Shown here piece by piece: positions 5,819 to 11,804 of a stretch of 14,529 bases of DNA. The notes beneath the pieces were generated by a model. It did not search any database and had not been told where the DNA came from. It saw nothing but the letters and a program-made list of their open reading frames with translations. Origin of the DNA: Microbacteriaceae bacterium (GTDB lineage Bacteria > Actinomycetota > Actinomycetes > Actinomycetales > Microbacteriaceae); assembly GCA_009925875.1 (NCBI GenBank), contig RFQD01000013.1:1-14529 (forward strand), given 5' to 3'. The translations under genes were made by a program, and so were the position numbers. How positions within the stretch are numbered: the stretch's first letter is position 1; every line of letters begins with the position of its first letter.

Positions 5819-6664
5819 ATGACCGCACCCCGAGTTGAGTTGCCGACAATCGCGTTGATCGGCGCCGGATCCATGGGCCGAGCGATTCTCGCTGGACTAC
5901 TTGCGCCCCATGTCGAGGTGGTGGGCGGCATCCGTGTGACCAATCGGGATCCGGCCCGCGCCGCGGATTTCGATTCCGAAACTCGCGTGACGGCGCTGAC
6001 AACGGGGGAAAATCCGAACGCCAATCGTGACGCCGTGGTCGGAGCATCCATTGTGGTCATTGGGGTCAAGCCCGCCATGGTGACCGGCGTGCTCGATGAG
6101 ATTGCCGACGTGCTCGAGCCGCATGCCCTCATCATCAGCGTCGCCGCAGGAATAAGCACGCGAACCATGGAAGCGCACCTTTCCGGCGGTCAACCCGTGG
6201 TTCGTACGATGCCCAACACCCCAGCGACCGTTGGTCGAGCAGTAACGGGGATTTCGGGCGGCACCCGAGTGACACCCGACGATCTCGAACTCGCGGTTCG
6301 ATTATTTGACACCGTCGGCGATGTGCTCGTGATTGAAGAAGACCGAATTGACGCACTGGGGTCGATATCCGGGTCGGGACCGGCTTACGTCTTTTATTTT
6401 GTTGAGCAATTTGTTCGTGTGGCCGAAGCGAAAGGGTTCACGCGGGAACAGGCCGAACTTCTGGTTCGCGGAACTTTTCGCGGCGCTATCGATTTGCTTG
6501 AGGCGTCGGGTGAGTCGCCCGAAGAACTTCGTCGCCGCGTCACGAGTCCCGGAGGTTCGACAGAGAGAGCGATTGCCGTGTTTGATGAAGCCGACATTCA
6601 CAAGATTTTTGTTGCCGCCACGGACGCAGCCGTTGCCAGGCAGCGCGAGATGGGCACGTCATAA
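5819..6664 (+). CDS. proC: Pyrroline-5-carboxylate reductase
   Basis: Catalyses the last step of proline synthesis, NAD(P)H-dependent reduction of 1-pyrroline-5-carboxylate. The 281-residue protein begins with a Rossmann fold carrying GAGSMGRA (15-22), then IGVKP (81-85) and MPNTPATVG (131-139) around the cofactor site. The C-terminal helical dimerisation domain carries the signature SISGSGPAYVFYFVE (183-197) and VTSPGGST (241-248). Length and motif order are normal. The start at ATG 5819 has no Shine-Dalgarno and is placed at the predicted transcription start. Downstream lie a small HTH regulator and the bS22 gene; proC, a small DNA-binding protein and bS22 in that order are also found in Mycobacterium, although the DNA-binding protein there is a different family. 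Confidence 0.96.
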   Translation: MTAPRVELPTIALIGAGSMGRAILAGLLAPHVEVVGGIRVTNRDPARAADFDSETRVTALTTGENPNANRDAVVGASIVVIGVKPAMVTGVLDEIADVLEPHALIISVAAGISTRTMEAHLSGGQPVVRTMPNTPATVGRAVTGISGGTRVTPDDLELAVRLFDTVGDVLVIEEDRIDALGSISGSGPAYVFYFVEQFVRVAEAKGFTREQAELLVRGTFRGAIDLLEASGESPEELRRRVTSPGGSTERAIAVFDEADIHKIFVAATDAAVARQREMGTS

Positions 6665-6693
6665 AACTTTGGTCGAATTATCCCCCTCGGCGT

Positions 6694-6699
6694 TACTGT
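6694..6699 (+). promoter_or_regulatory. -10 element of the ArsR-like gene
   Basis: TACTGT ends 7 bases before ATG 6707. TTGGTC at 6669-6674 is a possible -35 with a 19-base spacer. The placement favours ATG 6707 over the GTG at 6698, which lies within the hexamer. Confidence 0.5.
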
Positions 6700-6706
6700 G
6701 GACCGT

Positions 6707-7078
6707 ATGGCGGATATTTTCGATGTCTTGAGTGACGACAACAGGCGGCAAATTCTCGTACTGCTGCGTCAATTCGCTCGTGGACTCGACTCAGCCCCCG
6801 TGGAAGCCAGCGTGTCAGAAATCGTGGCCGCCACCGGTCTGTCGCAACCGACGGTTTCCAAGCAACTCAAGGTCTTGCGTGATGCGCACGTGGTGACTGT
6901 TCGAGAAGACGGTCAGCACCGTCTGTATCGCCTGAATGTCGATCCCCTTCGATCGGCTGAGGCGTGGCTCTCCGAATTCCTCCCGCGCGAGACGGGGACG
7001 CAAGAGATGCTCCGTCGACGCGCGCGAGACTTCGGTGGTGCCCTGGCCGAATTCGCCGCAAAGGCACCGTGGCGATAA
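6707..7078 (+). CDS. ArsR-family winged-helix transcriptional regulator
   Basis: A 123-residue protein with an ArsR-type winged-helix domain: ADIFDVLSDDNRRQILVLL (2-20) is the first helices, SVSEIVAATGLSQPTVSKQLKVLRDAHVV (35-63) the helix-turn-helix, and REDGQHRLYRL (66-76) the wing. There are no cysteines at all, so the classical ArsR/SmtB alpha3 metal site is absent and metal sensing by thiols is excluded. The C-terminal 40 residues form a basic helix. ATG 6707 is preferred to the in-frame GTG 6698 because the latter lies inside the -10 hexamer. It lies 42 bp after proC and 77 bp before bS22; ligand and targets are unknown. Confidence 0.85.
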   Translation: MADIFDVLSDDNRRQILVLLRQFARGLDSAPVEASVSEIVAATGLSQPTVSKQLKVLRDAHVVTVREDGQHRLYRLNVDPLRSAEAWLSEFLPRETGTQEMLRRRARDFGGALAEFAAKAPWR

Positions 7079-7083
7079 TCCGC

Positions 7084-7089
7084 TAGACT
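7084..7089 (+). promoter_or_regulatory. Candidate -10 element for the bS22 gene
   Basis: TAGACT lies 66 bases before the GTG start of the bS22 gene. Other TAnnnT matches (TAGCCT at 7105-7110, TATCCT at 7139-7144) lie in the same gap, so the actual promoter is not settled. Confidence 0.3.
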
Positions 7090-7155
7090 CGCCCAAGGCT
7101 TTTCTAGCCTGTCTCTCCGGGCGTTTGTCCGGTCCGTTTATCCTGTGAGGTTTTC

Positions 7156-7254
7156 GTGGGTTCCGTCATCAAAAAGCGTCGCAAGCGCATGGCGAAAAAG
7201 AAGCACCGTAAGTTGCTTCGAAAGACACGCCACCAGCGTCGCAACAAGAAGTAG
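7156..7254 (+). CDS. Small ribosomal subunit protein bS22 (AURKAIP1/COX24 domain)
   Basis: A 32-residue, extremely basic peptide starting at GTG 7156 and ending at TAG 7254. It reads (M)GSVIKKRRKRMAKKKHRKL and then a second basic stretch ending RRNKK. This matches the actinobacterial mini-protein first annotated as an AURKAIP1/COX24 domain protein and later identified as bS22 in the mycobacterial 30S subunit, near the decoding-site face. GAGG lies 5 bases before the GTG, a proper Shine-Dalgarno, so this mRNA is leadered unlike most of its neighbours. The position behind proC is the same as in Mycobacterium. A terminator follows 34 bases after the stop. Confidence 0.92.
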   Translation: MGSVIKKRRKRMAKKKHRKLLRKTRHQRRNKK

Positions 7255-7288
7255 TTGCCGTCGCGGCGCACGTCGTCGCGCGCAACGC

Positions 7289-7325
7289 AAGAGCGTTACC
7301 CCTGACGGGTGGCGCTCTTTCTTTG
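7289..7325 (+). terminator. Rho-independent terminator after bS22
   Basis: AAGAGCG (7289-7295) pairs with CGCTCTT (7313-7319), with an inner ACCC/GGGT pairing at 7298-7301 and 7307-7310, followed by the T-rich TCTTTG. It ends the proC-side plus-strand unit before the TetR gene. Confidence 0.8.
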
Positions 7326-7361
7326 TCACCACCGCATCCGTTGCGAATTTTTTGCCTTCGG

Positions 7362-7367
7362 TAGACT
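7362..7367 (+). promoter_or_regulatory. -10 element of the TetR gene, leaderless arrangement
   Basis: TAGACT ends 6 bases before ATG 7374. TTGCGA at 7341-7346 is a possible but short-spaced (15 bases) -35. Confidence 0.6.
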
Positions 7368-7373
7368 GACACA

Positions 7374-7994
7374 ATGTCGAAAGCAGCCATGCACCCAACG
7401 CGGGAAAAACTCCTGCTCACGATGGTGGAGATGCTGGATGGACCCGACCCCGAGCACGTAACGGTCGAGGAGGTTCTTTCCCGCTCCGGTGTCTCGCGGG
7501 GGTCGCTGTATCACCACTTCGAGGATTTCGAGCAACTTTACGAAACCGGCTTGGCTTACCGAATCACTCAGTGGGTCACGGAGTCGGCTGAGGCCATCGA
7601 AAACATTTTTGTCACCGCTTCGTCGGGTGAGGATATTCGTGAGGGAGTGCGTGCCATCACTGCTGCATCGCAGGGCGCCAACCGCAGACTGAATCGACTC
7701 GAACGAGCTCGCGCATTCGGTCTTGCCGGATTCAACCCGCGCTTCCAGGCTGTTCTCGGTGTTGAGCAGGCTCGCATGACCGAGGTGTTTCGAAGCCTCA
7801 TTGAACGCGCGCAAGAACGCGGCTGGGTCAATTCCTCGGTAGATCCGATGGCTATGGCTGTGTTCATCCAGGCGTATACGCTGGGGCGGGTCGTCGACGA
7901 TATTAGTCCGGAGAAAGTCGATCCGAATAAATGGACCGAGCTCATTGAAGCGGTCGTCGATCACATTCTTTTTGCGACCCCCGCGAATCCCTGA
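7374..7994 (+). CDS. TetR/AcrR-family transcriptional regulator
   Basis: The 206-residue protein has the TetR N-terminal helix-turn-helix: REKLLLTMVEML (9-20), then VTVEEVLSRSGVSRGSLYHHFEDFEQLYETGL (about 29-60), with the family hallmark SRGSLYHHF. The remaining residues form the all-helical ligand-binding and dimerisation domain, which is variable in the family and gives no ligand clue. The predicted transcript is leaderless. A thioredoxin-fold protein begins 2 bases after the stop (TGAGCGTG), so the two are co-translated and the regulator may control its own redox partner; that link is inference. The usual self-repression could act at the promoter at 7362, but no clear palindrome is visible there. 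Confidence 0.88.
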   Translation: MSKAAMHPTREKLLLTMVEMLDGPDPEHVTVEEVLSRSGVSRGSLYHHFEDFEQLYETGLAYRITQWVTESAEAIENIFVTASSGEDIREGVRAITAASQGANRRLNRLERARAFGLAGFNPRFQAVLGVEQARMTEVFRSLIERAQERGWVNSSVDPMAMAVFIQAYTLGRVVDDISPEKVDPNKWTELIEAVVDHILFATPANP

Positions 7995-7996
7995 GC

Positions 7997-8251
7997 GTGG
8001 CTGAACATTCGCTTACCCTGATTGGGCGCTCGGGCTGTCATTTGTGCGATGACGCCAGAGTCGTCGTGACATCGGTCTTGGCCGAGCTGAGGGACTTGCC
8101 GGGCACTCGTGTTCTCACGGAGATTGATATCGACATTGACCCGGATGCTCAGCGAATGTATTCGGATCAAATTCCGGTGCTTCTCATCGACGGCCAGGTC
8201 CACAACTTCTGGCGGATTGACCGGCATCGCCTAATGAGAGCGCTGTCGTGA
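7997..8251 (+). CDS. Glutaredoxin-like (DUF836-type) thiol-disulfide protein
   Basis: The 84-residue protein starts at GTG 7997, two bases after the TetR stop. It has a single thioredoxin-like fold: LTLIGRSGCHLCDDAR (6-21) with active-site Cys14 and Cys17, and IPVLLIDGQVHN with the cis-proline that faces the CXXC. This pattern (GCHLCDDA, short length, IPVLLIDG) is that of the glutaredoxin family proteins often found beside regulators or hemA/rex in actinobacteria. It probably reduces or exchanges disulfides in the cytoplasm; the partner is unknown. Its stop overlaps a short ORF as GTGA (8248-8251). Confidence 0.85.
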   Translation: MAEHSLTLIGRSGCHLCDDARVVVTSVLAELRDLPGTRVLTEIDIDIDPDAQRMYSDQIPVLLIDGQVHNFWRIDRHRLMRALS

Positions 8252-8346
8252 TTTCTTCGGGCAGGGTCCTTGCACTCTCAAGTGCGAATCGGGGTCGCGG
8301 TGAGGATCGCGGTGGGGTGAAGACGGCGCTCGCGCGCATTCTTTAG
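8248..8346 (+). CDS. Hypothetical 32-residue ORF coupled to the glutaredoxin-like gene
   Basis: A frame starting with GTG 8248 overlaps the previous stop as GTGA and ends at TAG 8344-8346, seven bases before the bidirectional terminator. The product reads MISSGRVLALSSANRGRGED, then RGGVKTALARIL; it is glycine- and arginine-rich with no membrane segment or known motif. It may be a real coupled small protein, the remnant of a lost third gene, or chance. Only the overlap geometry and the fit to the terminator support it. Confidence 0.3.
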   Translation: MISSGRVLALSSANRGRGEDRGGVKTALARIL

Positions 8347-8352
8347 GCAACA

Positions 8353-8390
8353 AAACACCGCCCGCTCCCGGATGGGAGCGGGCGGTGTTT
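8353..8390. terminator. Bidirectional rho-independent terminator
   Basis: A 17-bp perfect stem, AAACACCGCCCGCTCCC (8353-8369) with GGGAGCGGGCGGTGTTT (8374-8390), closes a 4-base GGAT loop. The A/T ends give T-tracts on both strands (TTTCTTAG on plus; TTTTGTTG on minus). It serves the convergent TetR/glutaredoxin unit and the SHOCT gene. Confidence 0.95.
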
Positions 8391-8430
8391 CTTAGTTTCG
8401 GCGTTTTCTCGATGTCAAGAAAACAGGTGG

Positions 8431-8811
8431 CTACTTACCGGCCAGGATTTTCTTCTTGAGAGCCGTGAATTCAGCCTGGCTAATGGCGCCTGACTTGAGC
8501 AGGTCGTTCGCTTTCGCGATTTCATCGGTGTGGCTGGTACCCGCAACATTCCGGATGTAGTCCTCTTGTTGCTTCTGGGCGGCCGCAATCATGGCCTGAC
8601 GACGTTGAGCCATTCCGCCACCGCGCACGATGAGGTAAATCAGCGCTCCAAGCCACCACGTGACAATGAGCAGGATGATCCACAGTGCTTTCGCACCACC
8701 GCTCAGGTCGTGGTCGCTGAACAGATCCGTCACGATGTTGATGAGAATCATGAAGTAGGCGATGAACAGGAAAATGAGGATAAAGTCCCAGAGGAAATCA
8801 ACAATATGCAT
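8431..8811 (-). CDS. PLDc_N and SHOCT domain membrane protein
   Basis: The 126-residue protein has two hydrophobic segments, about 5-30 (FLWDFILIFLFIAYFMILIN) and about 43-63 (LWIILLIVTWWLGALIYLIV), joined by FSDHDLSGGAKA. That layout matches the phospholipase D N-terminal-like (PLDc_N) membrane module common in small actinobacterial proteins. The C-terminal 30 residues are a SHOCT domain: EIAKANDLLKSGAISQAEFTALKKKIL. Such proteins are frequent but uncharacterised; a SHOCT tail is thought to mediate oligomerisation or interaction. ATG 8811 is 7 bases after TAGGCT, and GAGGA lies only 2 bases before the ATG, too close for a normal Shine-Dalgarno. No enzymatic phospholipase motif (HKD) is present. 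Confidence 0.85.
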   Translation of the reverse strand: MHIVDFLWDFILIFLFIAYFMILINIVTDLFSDHDLSGGAKALWIILLIVTWWLGALIYLIVRGGGMAQRRQAMIAAAQKQQEDYIRNVAGTSHTDEIAKANDLLKSGAISQAEFTALKKKILAGK

Positions 8812-8818
8812 GGTCCTC

Positions 8819-8824
8819 AGCCTA
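8819..8824 (-). promoter_or_regulatory. -10 element of the SHOCT gene
   Basis: TAGGCT on the minus strand ends 7 bases before ATG 8811. An identical TAGGCT lies 11 bases further upstream (8830-8835), so two alternative starts are possible. Confidence 0.5.
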
Positions 8825-8869
8825 GCGTGAGCCTAGAACAATAGTCGCGCGACGGAGCCTGTGTGTCTT

Positions 8870-8875
8870 TAGAAT
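8870..8875 (+). promoter_or_regulatory. -10 element of the mycoredoxin gene
   Basis: TAGAAT ends 6 bases before ATG 8882 and there is no Shine-Dalgarno, which predicts a leaderless mRNA. Confidence 0.65.
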
Positions 8876-8881
8876 GGTCGC

Positions 8882-9145
8882 ATGACGACTCCCGAAGCAC
8901 AGAAAATCACGATGTACGGCGCTGAATGGTGCGGCGACTGCCGCCGGTCGAAGGCGTTCCTCGATGGTCACGAGGTGGAGTACGACTATGTCGACCTCGA
9001 GGCACACCCTGAGGCGGCTGAAGTTGCGCAGGCGATCGCGGGGCGCAAGAACATCCCCGTCATTTCGTTCCCTGACGGCACGTTCGCCGTCGAGCCCTCG
9101 GATGCCGATTTGCGGAGCAAGCTCGAGGAACTCGGCGCGCTCTAG
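8882..9145 (+). CDS. Mycoredoxin-like glutaredoxin
   Basis: The 87-residue thioredoxin-fold protein has active site EWCGDC (Cys17, Cys20), cis-proline in NIPVISFPDGT, and the C-terminal GTFAVEPSDADL helix region. This is the pattern of actinobacterial mycoredoxin (Mrx1), which reduces mycothiol mixed disulfides, although Mrx1 of mycobacteria has WCGYC rather than WCGDC. Mycothiol use is therefore inferred from family and lineage. The gene is divergent from the SHOCT gene (70 bp between starts). Its stop interlocks with the aspS stop on the opposite strand at the palindrome CTAG (9142-9145), a 4-bp convergent overlap. Confidence 0.85.
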   Translation: MTTPEAQKITMYGAEWCGDCRRSKAFLDGHEVEYDYVDLEAHPEAAEVAQAIAGRKNIPVISFPDGTFAVEPSDADLRSKLEELGAL

Positions 9146-10452
9146 GGCGCGAGTCGATTCGGTCCTCGAAAGAGGTAAGTGACCTCGCGGAGGTTGGGCT
9201 GGTGCAGCAAGAGCATCATGACCCGTTGTAAGCCCATGCCGAAGCCGCCATGGGGAGGAACTCCGTAGCGGAAAAAGTCGAGATAAAACTCCAGCTCCGC
9301 GGGGTCGAGACCCTTTTCCCGCGCCTGAGATTCCAGAATCTCGACACGGTGCTCGCGCTGTGCTCCCGTCGTGATTTCGGTTCCCCGCCAGATGAGGTCG
9401 TAGCTGTTTGTGATGGTCGGATCACCCTCACGACGCATGTGGTAGAACGGGCGAATCGACGAGGCGTAGTCGGTGAGGAACACGAACTCGTGACCAAAGG
9501 TTTCGGCAACGTATGCCGCAATCTGGCGTTCGCCCTCCGGGTCCATGTCGTCATCCGCACGAGGTACTTCGTACCCCCGTTCGGCAACGATGCGCTTTGC
9601 TTCCGCTAGCGGGATGCGCGGAAACGGAATCGTCGGGACGACGACATCAACGTCGAAGAGTTCCTTTATCTCGTCACCATGTTTTTCTTTCACCGCCGAA
9701 ATCGCGGCCACGAGAAGTTCTTCCTGCATTTTCATGACATCCTCGTGGCTGTCAATCCAGCTGATCTCGGTGTCAACGGAAATGAACTCCGTTGCGTGCC
9801 GTGACGTGAAGGAGGGATCCGCACGAAAGACAGGGCCAATCTCAAAAATCTTGCCGAATCCTGCGGATTGTGCCATTTGCTTGAAAAACTGGGGACTCTG
9901 AGCCAAGTACGCCGTGGTCTCGAAGTAGTCGAGCTCGAAGAGTTCGGCGTTTGACTCGGAAGCGCTCGCCATGAGCTTGGGCGTGTGCAACTCGATGAAA
10001 CCGTGCTCGATCCAATAGGTGCGCATGGCGTGCTCGAGAGTTGTCTCAATGCGGAAGATGAGGTTGTTGCGCGGGTGGCGCAAGTCGAGGAAGCGCCAGT
10101 CCATTCGCTTATCAATGCTCGAATCGGCGGCAATCGGTGTTTCGGCAATTGCGGCCGTCACAATCTCGAGTGTCGCAATCTTGATCTCCAGCCCGCCCAG
10201 CTTGACGCGCTCATCGAGCTTTAACTCGCCTGTGACGCGAACGTGTGTTCCGGCGGCGAGCCCACTGATGACATCGGCGAGTGGATCGACGTCGTCGGGC
10301 CGCGGATGCACGAGCTGAGCTGCTCCAGATTCGTCTCGCAACACCACGAACTGAACCTTTTTTTGGTCCCGTACGGTGTCGACCCATCCGGCAACGGTCA
10401 CTTCGCCTTCGGGTGTGCGGGAGAGTTCTGAAATCAGCGTGCGCGCGGTCAT
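9142..10452 (-). CDS. aspS: Aspartyl-tRNA synthetase, archaeal/short type (probable aspartate-tRNA(Asp/Asn) ligase)
   Basis: The 436-residue class II synthetase lacks the roughly 130-residue GAD insertion of the usual bacterial AspRS (about 590 residues), so it belongs to the archaeal-type AspRS group used by some actinobacteria. An OB-fold anticodon domain (about 1-105, VTVAGWVDTVRDQKKVQF) precedes the catalytic domain. Motif 1 is around GFIELHTPKLMAS, motif 2 is FRADPSFTSRHATEF, where Asp replaces the usual Glu after FRA, and motif 3 is PPHGGFGMGLQRV, with Gln before the motif 3 Arg. Substrate loops include YLAQSPQFFKQM and RGTEITTGAQREHR. Start: ATG 10452, because the upstream in-frame TTG at 10461 lies at the -10 element. 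Whether it is non-discriminating (making Asp-tRNA-Asn for GatCAB) cannot be decided here. Confidence 0.9.
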   Translation of the reverse strand: MTARTLISELSRTPEGEVTVAGWVDTVRDQKKVQFVVLRDESGAAQLVHPRPDDVDPLADVISGLAAGTHVRVTGELKLDERVKLGGLEIKIATLEIVTAAIAETPIAADSSIDKRMDWRFLDLRHPRNNLIFRIETTLEHAMRTYWIEHGFIELHTPKLMASASESNAELFELDYFETTAYLAQSPQFFKQMAQSAGFGKIFEIGPVFRADPSFTSRHATEFISVDTEISWIDSHEDVMKMQEELLVAAISAVKEKHGDEIKELFDVDVVVPTIPFPRIPLAEAKRIVAERGYEVPRADDDMDPEGERQIAAYVAETFGHEFVFLTDYASSIRPFYHMRREGDPTITNSYDLIWRGTEITTGAQREHRVEILESQAREKGLDPAELEFYLDFFRYGVPPHGGFGMGLQRVMMLLLHQPNLREVTYLFRGPNRLAP

Positions 10453-10460
10453 AGCGCCCA

Positions 10461-10466
10461 AGTTTA
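10461..10466 (-). promoter_or_regulatory. -10 element of aspS
   Basis: TAAACT on the minus strand ends 8 bases before ATG 10452, predicting a leaderless or nearly leaderless transcript. No Shine-Dalgarno is present. Confidence 0.5.
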
Positions 10467-10506
10467 CTCAGCGCGAGGGTCGGGAAATCCCCCGTCACCC
10501 CGTCCG

Positions 10507-10512
10507 TAGACT
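10507..10512 (+). promoter_or_regulatory. -10 element of the histidine phosphatase/ccs operon
   Basis: TAGACT ends 6 bases before ATG 10519. It would drive the whole cytochrome c maturation cluster from a leaderless first cistron. Confidence 0.65.
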
Positions 10513-10518
10513 TGACGC

Positions 10519-11178
10519 ATGGTGGCCCGTCACATTCATCTCGTGCGTCACGGCGAGGTGTTCAATCCCGATCGCGTACTTTATGGTCGCATTCAGGGAT
10601 TTGGCCTGTCTGAAAAAGGAATGCGCATGGCGACGCTTGCCGCGACGAATCTCGCTGGGCGTGACCGAACATTTTCTAAACTCGTTGCGTCTCCGTTGCA
10701 GCGCACACGGGAATCGGCGGAGCCCATCGCTTTAGCACTGGGCCTCGATATCACCGTGGATGAGCGAATCATTGAACCCTTCAATGCCTTCGAGGGCCGA
10801 CACATGCGAGGGCGCGAAGCAGCTTGGATGAATCCGAAATTTTGGAAGTATCTCGTGAACCCGTGGCGTCCAAGTTGGGGTGAACCGTATCGCTCCATCG
10901 TGAACCGAATGATGGCGGCGATCCTCGACGCGGCACATTCCGTCGAGGACGGCGATGTTGTGCTTGTGAGTCACCAACTTCCGATTTGGATGGTCAACCG
11001 TCACCTTTCGCACAAATCGCTGGCTCACTTCCCGGGTCGTCGCGAATGTTCGCTCTCGAGCATCACGACGTTGGAGTGGCTCAACCGTGCTGACCCCTCT
11101 CGTGGATTGCAGATTGTGGGCTACGTCGAGCCGGCGGCCGAACTTGCCGGTGACTCGATTGACGTGGGTGCGGTGTGA
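10519..11178 (+). CDS. Histidine phosphatase superfamily protein
   Basis: The 219-residue protein has the phosphoglycerate-mutase-like fold: RHGE (Arg10, His11 as phosphoacceptor, Glu13), ASPLQRTRESAEPIA (second active-site arginine), EPFNAFEGRH (acid/base region) and the second histidine in VVLVSHQLPIWMV. The physiological substrate is unknown. In Mycobacterium an orthologous-looking gene (Rv0525) also precedes the thioredoxin, ccdA, resB and ccsA genes, so the order here is conserved, but a role in cytochrome c maturation has not been shown to my knowledge. Its stop overlaps the next start by one base (TGATG, 11176-11180). Confidence 0.88.
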   Translation: MVARHIHLVRHGEVFNPDRVLYGRIQGFGLSEKGMRMATLAATNLAGRDRTFSKLVASPLQRTRESAEPIALALGLDITVDERIIEPFNAFEGRHMRGREAAWMNPKFWKYLVNPWRPSWGEPYRSIVNRMMAAILDAAHSVEDGDVVLVSHQLPIWMVNRHLSHKSLAHFPGRRECSLSSITTLEWLNRADPSRGLQIVGYVEPAAELAGDSIDVGAV

Positions 11179-11801
11179 TGGGCCTGGAGAGGTTTGGTAG
11201 CAGTCGAAGCCGTCGGGTTCATGTTGCCCTCGGGGCTGCCGCCCTCTCTCTTTCGCTCCTGACGTTGTCCGCGTGCGCGAGCGACCCATTGGCCGAGCAA
11301 TATCGTGCTGGGTCGGGTAAGAATTACATCGCGGGTGATGGCTCGATTACCGAAATCGTCCCCGAGAATCGCGGCGAGCCGGTCATTTTTTCGGGCATCG
11401 ATCAATCCGGACGTGCGATTGATTCGAGTTCATTTGCGGGCAACGTCACGGTTGTCAATTTTTGGTACGCGGGTTGCGCGCCGTGCCGGCAAGAAGCTCC
11501 TCTTCTTGAACGCGCGGCCGAATCAACTTCAGCTACTGGCGCACATTTCGTTGGCATCAACGTGCGAGATCAAGCCGAAACGGTCGCGACCTTCAACGAG
11601 GAATTCGGCGTAACTTACCCGAGCATTATTGACACGGAAGGTGGTGCGCAGCTTGCGTTTTCCACGAACGTGCCCCCCAATGCCGTTCCGACAACTCTCG
11701 TCCTCGACCGTCAGGGTCGTGTGGCCGCACGCATTCTTGGTGCTCTCGCCGACGTTTCTATCTTGACGACCCTCGTCACCGACATCGCAAACGAAAAGTG
11801 A
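11178..11801 (+). CDS. TlpA/ResA-like thioredoxin-fold lipoprotein
   Basis: The 207-residue protein begins with a basic stretch and hydrophobic segment (VHVALGAAALSLSLLTLSAC), with lipobox LSAC and Cys33 as the lipidated residue, so it is exported and anchored outside the membrane. Residues 65-205 are a TlpA-like domain with active site WYAGCAPCRQEAP (Cys100, Cys103), GINVRDQ, and cis-proline before TTLVLD (Pro171). It should act as the reductant of apocytochrome c CXXCH cysteines, fed by CcdA encoded 3 bases downstream. ATG 11178 (TGATG overlap) is preferred over GTG 11175 one codon earlier; both give the same signal peptide. Confidence 0.92.
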   Translation: MGLERFGSSRSRRVHVALGAAALSLSLLTLSACASDPLAEQYRAGSGKNYIAGDGSITEIVPENRGEPVIFSGIDQSGRAIDSSSFAGNVTVVNFWYAGCAPCRQEAPLLERAAESTSATGAHFVGINVRDQAETVATFNEEFGVTYPSIIDTEGGAQLAFSTNVPPNAVPTTLVLDRQGRVAARILGALADVSILTTLVTDIANEK

Positions 11802-11804
11802 CTC

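Noticed and set aside
7096..7110. AGGCT/AGCCT 5-bp hairpin after the ArsR-like gene
   Set aside because: Stem is too short, and no T-tract follows; not credible as a terminator.
7145..7369. 74-codon frame starting MRFSWVPSSKSV across the bS22 region
   Set aside because: It is out of frame with the clear bS22 peptide and runs through the terminator at 7289-7325.
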